DNA from: Prorocentrum cordatum | Lineage: Eukaryota; Sar; Dinophyceae; Prorocentrales; Prorocentraceae | Direction: 5' to 3' | DNA length: 64,000 bases | NCBI GenBank assembly: GCA_963575745.1 | Contig: CAUYUJ010016478.1 | Coordinates: 100,199-164,198, forward strand | Shown: in pieces, positions 17,624 through 27,039 of the stretch | Layout: each line of letters opens with the position of its first letter | Position numbering within the stretch: position 1 is the stretch's first letter | Position numbers and translations under genes: made by a program | The notes under the pieces: generated by a model | Database searches by the model: none | What the model saw: only the letters and a program-made list of their open reading frames with translations | What the model was told of the DNA's origin: nothing

Positions 17624-18560
17624 GTGAGGAAGTCTCAGGCGGGAGCCCCCTCCCTATGGGGCCCGCAGATCATGTTGGTAATCCGAGCGGGTCATCGGAA
17701 ACCTGTAACTGTCGTCACTTTTGGGCTCGTCAAGCCTGAAACTGGAGGAAGTCTCAGGCGGGAGCCTCGTCTGTGAGTGAATTTGGAGGAAGTCTTAGGC
17801 GGGAGCTCCCTCCCTATGGGGCCCGCGGATCATGTTGGTAATCAGAGCGGGTCATCGGAAACTTATATTTGTCGTCACTTTTGGGCTCCTCAAGCCTGAA
17901 TTTGGAGGAAGTCTCAGGCGGGAGCCTCGTCTGTGAGTGAATTCTGAGGAAGGCTCAGGCGGGAGCCCCCTCCCTATGGGGCCCGCAGATCATGTTGGTA
18001 ATCCGAGCGGGTCATCGGAAACTTGTAACTGTCGTCACTTTTGGGCTCGTCAAGCCTGAATTTGGAGGAAGTCTCAGGCGGGAGCCTCGTCTGTGAGTGA
18101 ATTGTGAGGAAGTCTCAGGCGGGAGCCCCCTCCCTATGGGGCCCGCAGATCATGTTGGTAATCCGAGCGGGTCATCGGAACCTGTAACTGTCGTCACTTT
18201 TGGGCTCGTCAAGCCTGAATTTGGAGGAAGTCTCAGGCGGGAGCCTCGTCTCTGAGTGAATTGTGAGGAAGTCTCAGGCGGGAGCCCCCTCCCTATGGGG
18301 CCCGCAGATCATGTTGGTAATCCGAGCGGGTCATCGGAATCCTGTAACTGTCGTCACTTTTGGGCTCGTCAAGCCTGAATTTGGGGGAAGTCTCAGGCGG
18401 GAGCCTCGTCTCTGAGTGAATTGTGAGGAAGTCTCAGGCGGGAACCCCCTCCCTATGTGGCCCGCAGATCATGTTGGTAATCCGAGCGGGTCATCGGAAT
18501 CCTGTAACTGTCGTCAATTTTGGGCTCCTCAAGCCTGAATATGGAGGAAGTCTCAGGCGG
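17624..18560. repeat. 160-bp tandem array, about 6 copies
   Basis: Units start with GAGGAAGTCTCAGGCGGGAG and include GATCATGTTGGTAATCCGAG and GTCGTCACTTTTGGGCTC. Starts near 17627, 17786, 17945, 18106, 18265 and 18425 give a period of 159-161 bp. GAGGAAGTCTCAGGCGGGAG occurs twice per unit, so each unit is itself a partial duplication. Confidence 0.95.
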
Positions 18561-18760
18561 TTGTGTCCAGGGCGGAGGCGAAGCAGCTCGCGGCAGAGCT
18601 GGGCTTCGTGCTGCGTTCCGCCTGAGCGCGGCTGCGCCTCGCTCGAAGCCCGCGGGGTTGTCCCAACGGCTTGGTCTTGCGCGCGCGGGGTTGTCCCGAC
18701 AGCCTGGCCCGCGGGGTTGTCCCAACGGCTGCGCGACGTGACCAGTAGATAACGCGCCTG
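18561..18760. repeat. GC-rich spacer with three GCGGGGTTGTCCC copies
   Basis: GCGGGGTTGTCCCAACGGC occurs at 18652-18670 and 18711-18729, with GCGGGGTTGTCCCGACAGC at 18685-18703. On the minus strand the core GGGACAACCC differs by one base from the GGGGCAACCC core of the retroelement hairpins. Confidence 0.7.
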
Positions 18761-18786
18761 TGCTGGCCGTGGCGGCGACGGCGCCG

Positions 18787-19398
18787 ATGAACATCGACAT
18801 GCGCGCTCATGCAACAGGAAGAGGAGGAGGTGGCGGGGCGCGGAACAAACAGGGGGGCGAGGATGGGGACAACGTAAGGAGTGGAAGGGGGGCCCGCGCC
18901 AAGGCGACAGGAAACATACGCAGAAGAGACAGCCAGGACGCCTCACCAACCACGAGGACGACGGTGATGGTTTTTTTCCAGATTCGCCCAGAGGATTCTT
19001 ATGTGGGGTTCTTCCGTCGGAGTAATTGCATTTTCATATGGTACCCATACATTGCCAATTTCGTAGGAGTTGCATTGGAGCTTTCTGCCTACTTTTCTTT
19101 CTTCCAGGACCCAGTGCACATCTGCGCGTCGAGCCACCTGGGTGTACCCTCGTCAACTCTCTCAGAAGTTTTGGCGCTTCACAGGGATAAGTCCGACCCG
19201 TTTCACAGGTCTGTCTGGGTGGCTTGCGTGATAGGTCTCTCCTCATTCCTCTGCTTCGTGTTTGGCCCTTTGAAAGACATTGCCAACATCAGCGATCGGT
19301 ATTTCCGCTGGCTGGTAGAAGACGCGTGGAACCATGGGGTTAATTTGTACGACGTTACATTTGACAATTTTTTAATTATGTCTGGTGTGCGCACATGA
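18787..19398 (+). CDS. multi-pass membrane protein, N-terminal part
   Basis: From the first ATG (18787) the frame gives about 203 residues: a Gly/Arg-rich N-terminus (GRGGGGGARNKQGGE), then hydrophobic segments IANFVGVALELSAYFSFF (about 19050-19105) and SVWVACVIGLSSFLCFVFG (about 19210-19270). A later ATG at 18967 is an alternative start that drops the low-complexity N-terminus. The sequence is non-repetitive and less GC-rich than its neighbours. The stop overlaps the next ATG by 4 bp (ATGA), and a slippery heptamer lies 23 nt before it. I do not recognise the family; a weak resemblance to Frag1/DRAM-type proteins is only a guess. Confidence 0.55.
   Translation: MNIDMRAHATGRGGGGGARNKQGGEDGDNVRSGRGARAKATGNIRRRDSQDASPTTRTTVMVFFQIRPEDSYVGFFRRSNCIFIWYPYIANFVGVALELSAYFSFFQDPVHICASSHLGVPSSTLSEVLALHRDKSDPFHRSVWVACVIGLSSFLCFVFGPLKDIANISDRYFRWLVEDAWNHGVNLYDVTFDNFLIMSGVRT
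19368..19374 (+). promoter_or_regulatory. T TTT TTA slippery heptamer (candidate -1 frameshift site)
   Basis: In the frame of the upstream gene the codons are AAT TTT TTA, giving a canonical X XXY YYZ heptamer. A -1 shift here enters exactly the frame of the downstream 19395-19913 open frame with no intervening stop (Asn-Tyr-Val-Trp before its Met). A single-base indel in the T6 run would look the same. Confidence 0.4.
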
Positions 19399-19913
19399 AT
19401 AAAAAACTGCGGCATAACCTCATTGTGCTGATGAGCATGGCGCTGGTTACCTTCGGCATCGTGGCGCTGCCAACTTCGGAAACCACAACGTGCGACACGG
19501 CAATTAGTCCTAAGGCTTCGGCGGAACAGATGTGGCATTCGATCGCCGTGTGGCTGCTGTTCCTAGTGTCCGTTTGCGGTGGGGTGTGTGGAGTCGGCCA
19601 TGCTGTTCACACCGCATGTGTTTTGAACAACCAGGCTGAGCTATTGGTCGTTCCAGCTGTCCTAGAAAACCGACTCGTCTGCATTCTAGAGCTTTCTGGA
19701 GCCGTCTTCTTCTTCCTCATGATGAGGCAGGACCGCCACCTGGACGAGTTCTTTCCTAGAGCCACGACAATGAACAAGACGGATTCGGAATACTACGTGT
19801 ATTGGGCAGCGGCCCACAAATCCTTTGTGCACGAAGCGAAAGCGGTGAGCTTCTTGCTCTTCGGGCTATGGGCCAGATCATTTGGCGATCTCAGTTTGAA
19901 ACTTTGTCAGTGA
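19395..19913 (+). CDS. multi-pass membrane protein, middle part
   Basis: 172 residues with four hydrophobic segments: IVLMSMALVTFGIVAL, SIAVWLLFLVSVCGGVCGVG, LVCILELSGAVFFFLMM and AVSFLLFGLWARSFG. Charged loops lie between. Because the frame joins the previous one through the T-run, both probably encode one protein. The stop is TGA at 19911. Confidence 0.5.
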   Translation: MNKKLRHNLIVLMSMALVTFGIVALPTSETTTCDTAISPKASAEQMWHSIAVWLLFLVSVCGGVCGVGHAVHTACVLNNQAELLVVPAVLENRLVCILELSGAVFFFLMMRQDRHLDEFFPRATTMNKTDSEYYVYWAAAHKSFVHEAKAVSFLLFGLWARSFGDLSLKLCQ

Positions 19914-19939
19914 CGACCTAAAATTTCCATGAGGACTTG

Positions 19940-20173
19940 ATGGGTTCCATAACTGGGTTAGAAACTGACTGGACATTACTCATTAAGTTGGTTCTGCAAA
20001 TGGTGGTTTATTTTGGTGTGCCTGTAGTCTATTATTTCGCGTTGACGGCGAGTTCGAGTGCACCAGAGTCGGGGCAGGACATATATGATTTCTGCAAAGG
20101 TGGCGCAAATGCTGTTTGGGGCTGCACTGTTTTCAAAAGCAGCGCCGACGCATTCTGCGAGAAAGCATTTTGA
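19940..20173 (+). CDS. multi-pass membrane protein, possible C-terminal part
   Basis: 77 residues from ATG 19940: one long hydrophobic helix (LLIKLVLQMVVYFGVPVVYY) and a Cys-containing tail (DIYDFCKGGANAVWGCTVFK). It lies 26 bp after the previous stop in a third frame. It may be the last segment of the same gene after an indel or intron, giving about seven helices in total. Family unknown. Confidence 0.4.
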   Translation: MGSITGLETDWTLLIKLVLQMVVYFGVPVVYYFALTASSSAPESGQDIYDFCKGGANAVWGCTVFKSSADAFCEKAF

Positions 20174-20394
20174 CGACGCAATGTGCCAGGACAGGTGCAC
20201 ACATTACGCTACCGATCAACCCCACATACTTAATTTGAATCTTATGTGTTTGCTTAAGTTTCTAATATATGCGCAATTCTGCGTCCTGAGCCCTCGTCGC
20301 GAATGTTCCTCTATGTGTCATCCAACGCCGTATCGCTTGAGCCTCCTCCCTCTTCCTAGCCTTCTATCCTCCATCGAGGACAGATTCGAGCCAG
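20174..20394. other. spacer, nothing recognised
   Basis: AT-richer unique sequence that may hold the 3' untranslated region of the membrane-protein gene. Confidence 0.4.
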
Positions 20395-21365
20395 CCAGCG
20401 GCCGCGGTGAGGGACCACCCCCTGCGCACCCCGTCTGGCGTCGAGAAAGCGCCATGCCTGCTATGCCCTGGACGACCGTCGTGTATAGCGGCCGCGCTGA
20501 GGGACCACCCCCTGCGCATCCCCTATGGTGTCGAGAAAGTGCCACGCCTGCTATGCCCTGGACGACCGTCGTGCATAGCGGCCGCGGTAAGGGACCACCC
20601 CCTGCGCACCCCCTATGGTGTCGAGAAAGTGCCACGCCGGCTATGCCCTGGACGACCGTCGTGCATAGCGGCCGCGGTGAGGGACCACCCCCTGCGCACC
20701 CCCCCCTATGGTGTCGAGAAAATGCCACGCCTGCTATGCCCTGGACGACCGTCGTGTATAGCGGCCGCGGAGGGACCACCCCCTGCGCACCCCCTATGGT
20801 GTCGAGAAAATGCCACGCCTGCTATGCCCTGGACGACCGTCGTGTATAGCGGCCGCGCTGAGGGACCACCCCCTGCGCACCCCCTATGGTGTCGAGAAAG
20901 TGCCACGCCTGCTATGCCCTGGACGACCGTCGTGTATAGCGGCCGCGCTGAGGGACCACCCCCTGCGCACCCCCTATGGTGTCGAGAAAGTGCCACGCCT
21001 GCTATGCCCTGGACGACCGTCGTGCATAGCGGCCGCGCTGAGGGACCACCCCCTGCGCACCCCCTATGGTGTCGAGAAAATGCCACGCCTGCTATGCCCT
21101 GGACGACCGTCGTGCATAGCGGCCGCGCTGAGGGACCACCCCCTGCGCACCCCCTATGGTGTCGAGAAAGTGCCACGCCTGCTATGCCCTGGACGACCGT
21201 CGTGCATAGCGGCCGCGCTGAGGGACCACCCCCTGCGCACCCCCTATGGTGTCGAGAAAATGCCACGCCTGCTATGCCCTGGACGACCGTCGTGTATAGC
21301 GGCCGCGCTGAGGGACCACCCCCTGCGCACCCCCTATGGTGTCGAGAAAATGCCACGCCTACTAT
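20395..21365. repeat. 90-bp tandem array, about 11 copies, NotI site in each unit
   Basis: Units run from GCGGCCGC through GAGGGACCACCCCCTGCGCA, TATGGTGTCGAGAAA and CTGGACGACCGTCGTG. Starts near 20399, 20488 and 20578 give 90 bp. As 90 is divisible by 3 and no stop occurs, long frames open in several readings, e.g. a 30-residue repeat AEGPPPAHPLWCRESATPAM... on the plus strand and another on the minus strand. None has independent coding support. Confidence 0.95.
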
Positions 21366-21482
21366 GCACTGCTGTACTGAGCTGAGCTGTGCTGTGCTGT
21401 GCTGTGCCGTGCTGTGCTGAGCTGAGCTGTGCTGAGCTATGCTGAGCAGTGCTGTGCTGTGCTGTGCTGTGCTGCGCTGTGT
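21366..21482. repeat. GCTGT/GCTGA pentamer repeat
   Basis: GAGCT and GTGCT pentamers in mixed order directly after the 90-bp array. Confidence 0.9.
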
Positions 21483-21870
21483 GAGAAGGGGAAGAGGGAG
21501 GTGAGGTGAGTGAGCGCGGGTGCGACGAGGCATGGAAGAAAACCATAACCCCACTAAGCATGTCGGGAATTCAAATACCATTCCAAGTGCAAGATGTTCA
21601 AGGGTCGCGCTATGCTCGGCAGGCGCTGCATCTTATTGTTGACTCTTATCTGGGGGACGCAGCGGGATGGCCTTTCCCACAGGGTCCCGCTGCATGCTGT
21701 CGCCGATCAGATTGAGCCGCTGCAGGGATGCTAGTTGCCTCTCTTCTCCCCTCTGCTCCCTGTCCATCTCTCTTTTCCTCTCTCTCTCTCTCTGTCTCTC
21801 TCTTTCTCTCTTTCTCCGTGTCTCTACATCATCACAGTTACTTTGCCGAGCTTGTATGGAAACAGCACAC
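21483..21870. other. unique spacer with a TCTC tract
   Basis: No gene recognised. A pyrimidine tract of TCTC type spans about 21775-21820. Confidence 0.5.
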
Positions 21871-22640
21871 GTAAATAGGCTTGACAACTGGCTCCAGGAG
21901 GCGCCCGAGAGGCCAAGAGGGGCCCAAGAGGGGCCCAAGAAGGGGACCCCCAACTCACATGTCGAGTCCTCCGCCCCAAGTGGAACCCCCAGACCGCCAG
22001 CAGGCCCCAAGGGGCCCCCAAGAGGCCCCCAAGAGGTCCCAAGAGACCCCCCAAACAGCGCCCACGAGGACCCAAGACCAAGAGGTTTCAAAACTGGCTC
22101 CGAGAGGCGCCCGAACAGCATGCCAAGAGACCCCAACAGGTATCCAAGAAGCCTTTTACTCACAACCCAGGCACGGTGGAAATACGAGCCCAATGCTCTG
22201 GAGGCTTTCCAGAAGGCTCCCAGAACACTGTCCGAGGCTACGCGTCTACACCCTGAACGATGTTCCGAGAGCGGTTTCCCGAGGGGCCCCCAAGAGGCCC
22301 AGAAGAGGCCCGCAAGCGGCCCCCTAGAAACCCCAAGAGGCTTGAAAACGCGCTTCACCAAGGGGCACCCGCCAAGAGAGCCCCAAGACGGCCCAGGAGA
22401 GCCCCAAGACGGTCCAAGAGGCGCCCAAGACAGTCCAAGATGGCCCCAAGAGGAGCCCAAGAGGGGCCCAAGAGGGGGAACTCTAACTTATATGTTGAGC
22501 CCTCCGCCCCAAGTGGAACCCCCAGCCCGCCAGCAGGCCCCAAGAGGCCCCCAAGAGGCCCCCAAGAGGTCCCAAGAGACCCCCAAACAGCCCTGGAAGA
22601 GACCCCTCTTCCTTGTACTCCTCCATGCAGGGCCGCTTTC
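21871..22640. repeat. CCAAGAGGCCC-type dispersed repeat with internal duplication
   Basis: A segment with TCCGCCCCAAGTGGAACCCC and CGCCAGCAGGCCCCAAG occurs at about 21960-22060 and about 22495-22600. A further shared segment (AGGTTTCAAAACTGGCTCC ... CACAACCCAGGCACGGTG) links about 22080-22175 with about 23150-23225. The units are the reverse complement of the TTGGGGCC type seen at 26.3 and 55.8 kb. Confidence 0.8.
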
Positions 22641-23140
22641 ATTTAGAGCGCCAAAGTGTTAAAAGCAGATGCACGTTGCTTAGGCAGGCCCGTGCTAAGC
22701 GACTGGAATGGGCAACGATACCAACCAGTTGTCAGTGACCGGGGCTGGTCTGGGTTGGTGGGTGGGGGGTGGGGGGAGTGGGGGCGGTGGTGGTGGTGGA
22801 GGGCGAAGCACAAGCGCTCGCATGAGCACGAGCTTCCGGAGATCGTGCGGGAGGCCCTTGCGCAGATGTTCCCCCCTTCGGCCAGCGCCTTGGCATGTCT
22901 TTTTTTCCAGCAACCTGCCAGTATTTCGTTTGCAGGTGGTGGACGTTTCCACGTATTCTTAATCAGGCCATGTGCATGTTTTGCATCGCAGCAGTAGCGG
23001 TCAGGAGCGAGCTTGTGTGGTTGGAACCACCGCCGCTACCTTTGACTCATCAGCGTTGCGTTTTGCATGCAGATCTCGGACTTTCTCCAGTGATTTGTCG
23101 CCCAGTCGAAGTGAAAAAAGAGACCCCCAAACAGCCCCCA
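22641..23140. other. unique spacer with a G-rich tract
   Basis: About 22756-22806 is a G-rich plus strand (GGTGGGTGGGGGGTGGGG) that could form a G-quadruplex. No gene recognised. Confidence 0.5.
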
Positions 23141-23290
23141 CGAAGACGCAAGAGGTTTCAAAACTGGCTCCAAGAGGCGCCCGAGAAGCATCAATAAGCC
23201 TCTAAACCACAACCCAGGCACGGTGATGGTAAGAGCCGAATGCCAGTGCCTCTTGGGCCGATCTTTGGGGCCTCTTGGGCCGTCTAGGGC
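23141..23290. repeat. partial copy of the 22-kb dispersed repeat
   Basis: Shares AGGTTTCAAAACTGGCTCC and CACAACCCAGGCACGGTG with about 22080-22175, then turns into TTGGGCC-type sequence. Confidence 0.7.
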
Positions 23291-23464
23291 CCTTCTGGGA
23301 CGGAAAAGGGAAGAACCCGGAAAACATACATTATAGCCAGAGTGCAGTATCCCCAAACAGGGTTTTTACACCCACTGCGGTTTCCAAGGTCGATTGCGTG
23401 CCCGTCCAGTGCGGGCTGGCATGGCATGTTAGAACATGCCTCCTCCTTCTCCACCCCCTCTTCA

Positions 23465-23650
23465 TCCCGAACGGCATCTCGGAGCCCAGAGTTGCGAGGA
23501 TGTCTCCAGCGTAACAGGCTGGACCACCTCGCGCGCGGCATCTAGAACCCCAGAGTTGCGACGATGTCTCGGGCGAGACGTGCTGCGAGGATGTCTCAGG
23601 CGAAACAGGCCTGACCACCTCGAGCGCGGCGTCTCAGAGCTCCGAGGTGC
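23465..23650. repeat. short block of the ~60-bp GATGTCTCAGGCGAAAC repeat
   Basis: Three degenerate units with GTTGCGAGGATGTCTC and GGACCACCTCG, the same family as 24.4-26.1 kb. Confidence 0.8.
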
Positions 23651-23994
23651 AGGGGCCTCCTGGGGTCTCCTGGGGCCTCCTGGGGACAGCACGGGCGCCA
23701 GCACGGAGTCTGGAAGAAGAAGAAGAATACTAAGAAGAATTGAGTTGCTTCTTTTCGCGATGTAAGCCCTTCCAGCTCGGCCTCAGACTCTGCCCATTTT
23801 GATGGCGGGTCTGGCGCATTTGAAGAATGCGCCCAGGGCGACCGCAATATGATCGGTCAATTTGGCGCGAGCGAGTTTCTCTGCGAATATCCCTCGATGT
23901 GTGCATAGGTTTCTGCAGAGTTCTGTGCTCTGCGGGCTCGAGTGGGCTCTGGGGTTGCCGTCGTGTGAAGCCCCCTGGCAGTTCCTGACTCGGT
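23651..23994. other. spacer without a recognised gene
   Basis: GGGGCCTCCTGG repeats near 23650-23690, a short AAGAAG run near 23712-23740, then unique sequence. Confidence 0.4.
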
Positions 23995-24137
23995 GTCCTC
24001 TCATCCTGTGGCCTCCTGGACCCCACCTGGGGCTTCCTGAAGCCTCTTGGGGCTCCCAGGGGGGGATATCTAACATCGGGGCTCCCCAAAATGGTGGGGG
24101 GGGCACAAGAGCAGGAAAAATCAACGAATCGACACTG
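23995..24137 (+). repeat. 140-bp direct repeat, left copy
   Basis: Contains GGCCTCCTGGACCCCACC, GGGCTTCCTGAAGCCTCTTG, GGGGGGATATCTAACATC and AAAATCAACGAATCGACACT. The right copy is at about 25185-25325. Confidence 0.85.
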
Positions 24138-24410
24138 GATGTGTATTACCCCGATTTTTCGGCGGACGAGGAGACGGCTCACTTCCTTCACTCTGGGGCG
24201 GGGAGTGGGGGAGGCGGGTCTGGGGGCGCTTCGGAGCTGCAGCGGGTGCGTGAGCGACTCGCCCATGAGGAGGACGAGGCTCCGCTCGTGCGCCCGCAAG
24301 ATAATTCGCCGTGTGCATCTGATTAACTTGGCATCTGATTAACTTGCCCAGTTAGCGTGGGAGCGGTGGCTGGGGCAACTGTTAAGCTTAACTGCGCAGT
24401 TGTCGTCCAG
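24138..24410. other. spacer inside the duplicated unit
   Basis: No gene recognised. CATCTGATTAACTTG is duplicated in tandem near 24315-24350. Confidence 0.4.
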
Positions 24411-25105
24411 TTCCCAGGCTGGACCACCTCTTGGGCGGCATCTTGGAGCTCACAGTTGCGAGAATGTCTTTTGCGAAACGGGCCGGACCACCTTGCGCAC
24501 GGCATCTCAGAGCTCAGAGTTGCGAGGATGTCTCAGGCGAGACGGGCCGGACCACCTCGCGCAGGGCATCTCAGAGCTCATAGCTGCGAGGGTGTCTCTG
24601 GCGAAACGGGCTGGACCACGTCGCGCGCGGCATCTCCGAGGTCAGAGTTGCGAGGATGTCTCAGGCGAAATGGGCTGGACCACCTCTTGTGCGGCAGCTC
24701 ATAGCTCAGAGTTTATAGGATGTCTCAGGCGAAACGGACCAGACCATCTCGCGCGCGGCATCTCAGAGCTCAGAGTTTCGAGGACGTCTCAGACGAAACG
24801 GGCCGGACCACCTCTCGCGCTGCATCTCGGGATGCAAAAGCGCGAGGATGTCTCAAGTGAAACGGGCCGGACCAGCATCTCGGGGCTCAGAGTTGCGTTG
24901 ATGTCTCAGGCGAGATGGGCCAGACCACCTCGCGCAGGGCATCTCGGAGCCCAGAGTTGCGAGGATGTCTCCAGCGTAACGGGATGGACCACCTCGCGCG
25001 CGGCATCTCGGACCCTAGAGTTGCGACGATGTCTCGGGCGAAGCGTGCTGCGAGGAAGTCTCAGGCGAAACGGGCCGGACCACCTCGAGCGCGGCGTCTC
25101 AGAGC
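24411..25105. repeat. ~60-bp tandem repeats, block 1
   Basis: Units of about 60-64 bp: GAGGATGTCTCAGGCGAAAC, GGGCCGGACCACCTCGCGC, GGCATCTCAGAGCTCAGAGT. Copies vary by indels; the two longer frames here are repeat artefacts. Confidence 0.9.
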
Positions 25106-25495
25106 TCCAGGTTGCGGGGGCCTCCTGGGGCCTCCTGGGGCCTCCTGGGGACCTCCTGGGGCTTCCTCCTGGGCCTCCTGTGGCCTCCTGGACCCCACCT
25201 GGGGCTTCCTGAAGCCTCTTGGGGCTCCCAGGGGGGGATCTCTAACATGTGGCCGTCGGGGCTCCCCAATATGGGGGCCACAAGAGCAGGAAAAATCAAC
25301 GAATCGACACCGGATGTGTATTAACTTGACACGTTCTGATAAGGAGCCTCCTGGGGCTTCCTAGGTCCTAGGAGCCTCCCGAGAATCTCCTGGGGACCCC
25401 TGGGGCCTGTCCTGGGCGTCCTGCGGCCTCCTGAAGCTCTCTGGGGTCTCCTGGGCCTCCCAGGGTCCCAGGGGGGAATATCTAACATGTGGTCT
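25106..25495. repeat. GGGGCCTCCTGG repeats and right copy of the 140-bp direct repeat
   Basis: GGGGCCTCCTGG units at about 25115-25180, the direct repeat at about 25185-25325 (matching 23995-24137, about 1.19 kb apart), then more CCTCCTGGGG sequence with GGGAATATCTAACATGTGG near 25472. Confidence 0.8.
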
Positions 25496-26105
25496 TCTGG
25501 GCCCCCAGGCTGGACCACCTCTTGCGCCGCATCTGGGAGCTCAGAGTTGCGAGAATATCTTGTGCGAAACAGGCCGGACCACCTTGCGCACGGCATCTCA
25601 GAGCTCAGAGTTGCGAGGATGTCTCAGGCGAAATGGGCCGGACCAACTCGCAAGCGGAATCTCGGAGCCCAGAGTTGCGAGGATGTCTCAAGCGAAACGG
25701 GCCGGACCACCTCTTGCGCTGCACCTCGGTGCCCAGAGTTGCGAGGATGTCTCAGGCGAAATGGGCCGGACCACCTCTTGCGCGGCAGCTCAGAGCCCAG
25801 AGTTGCGAGGATGTCTCAGGCGAAACGGGCCGGACCACCTCTCGCACGGCATCTCGGGGCTCAGAGTTTCGAGGATGTCTCAGGCGAAACGGGCCGAACC
25901 ACCTCGCAAGCGTCATCTCCGAGGTCAGAGTTGCGAGGATGTCTCAGGCGAAATGGGCTGGACCACCTCTCGCTCGGCGTCCCGGAGCGCAACTTTTCGA
26001 GGATGTCTCCGGCGTAACGGCCAATCCCGGCCAACTCAGAAACGAGATTTGTGAGGATGTCTTAAGCGAAACGGCCCGGACCATCAGATTTTTGTGAGGA
26101 TGTCT
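25496..26105. repeat. ~60-bp tandem repeats, block 2
   Basis: Same unit as block 1 with about 10 copies, ending in diverged units near 26040-26100. Confidence 0.9.
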
Positions 26106-26159
26106 CTGCTCCCCTTTCCCTCGGCCGGAGTTAGCTTCTATCACAACAGCACCCCGTTC

Positions 26160-26265
26160 AGCAAGCTGTTTGGGGAAAAAATAACCCAAACAAAACCAAA
26201 ATAATCTAGCACGCTTGGCAACCATGTGATGAATCGACAGGGGGCGGCGGATAATGGCCTTCGGC
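26160..26265 (+). repeat. dispersed repeat X core, solo copy
   Basis: AACCCAAACAAAACCAAAAT, CTAGCACGCTTGGC and GATGAATCGACAGGGGGCGG (26229-26248) follow the same order as 6890-6965. CTTCGGCCCGTTCC follows, as in the inverted copy near 5360-5375. Confidence 0.75.
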
Positions 26266-26299
26266 CCGTTCCACCACCGTGCTTGGGTTGTGGGTCAGA

Positions 26300-26905
26300 T
26301 ATCTTTTGGATGGTCGTTGTGCTCGTCGAGGTCTCTCGGGGGCCTCCTGGAACCAGTTTTGGAGCTTCAGGGGGGCTGTTTTTAAGCCTCCTGGGGCCTT
26401 ATTCGGGCCTCTTGGGGGCCTTTTGGGGCCTCGTGGGGGCCTCAAAAGGGGGGCCTCTTGGGGCCTCTTAGGGGCCTCTTGGGGCCTCCTGGGTGTTTCT
26501 TGAGGCGGAATGTTCGGATTTTCGGTTCGTGTTCCCCCTCTTTGGCCCTTTTTTTCAGGGCCGTCTTGGGGAACTCTTAGGCCGTCATGAGCGCCTCTTG
26601 GGCCGTCTTGGGGCCCTCTTGGGCCGTCTCTGGGCGGTTTTTGGGGCCTCTTGGGACGTCTTGGGGCTGTTTCGGTGGACCGATCGTGCGGCGATGTGGG
26701 GCACCCTTCGGCCGTCTTGGGGAACTCCTGGGGCCCTCTTGGCCTCTCTTGGGGCCCTCTTTTGGGCCAAGCGAGTCACGCGACAGGACGCGGGGAACCC
26801 CAGGGGCCACGCGACGCGCCGTGGCCGATTGGACAATTTTCGGTCAGGGCTCACTTGAGAGGCTGCAGGGGATTGAGCAAGGACCTGAGGACACTTCAAC
26901 TCGTT
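26300..26905. repeat. dispersed repeat Y, copy 1
   Basis: TTGGGGCCTC repeats, then CGGAATGTTCGGATTTTCGG, more TTGGGGCCGTC, then AGTCACGCGACAGG and GGACCTGAGGAC. The same succession recurs at about 55800-56560. Confidence 0.75.
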
Positions 26906-27039
26906 CTTCGAGGACACAGTGGCGGATATAGACACGCATGCACACATCATGTACGTAAGTCCTCGCTTTGAGTCCGCAGGGCCGCGCGTTTTCTCCCTTC
27001 TCCCGCCTCCCCTTCCTCCTTGCTGCTGCTCCTTCCCTG
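26906..27039. other. short unique spacer
   Basis: Nothing recognised. Confidence 0.4.

Noticed and set aside
20407-21581. Up to 337-codon repeat proteins on both strands
   Set aside because: A 90-bp unit without stops opens in several frames at once; no independent coding sign.
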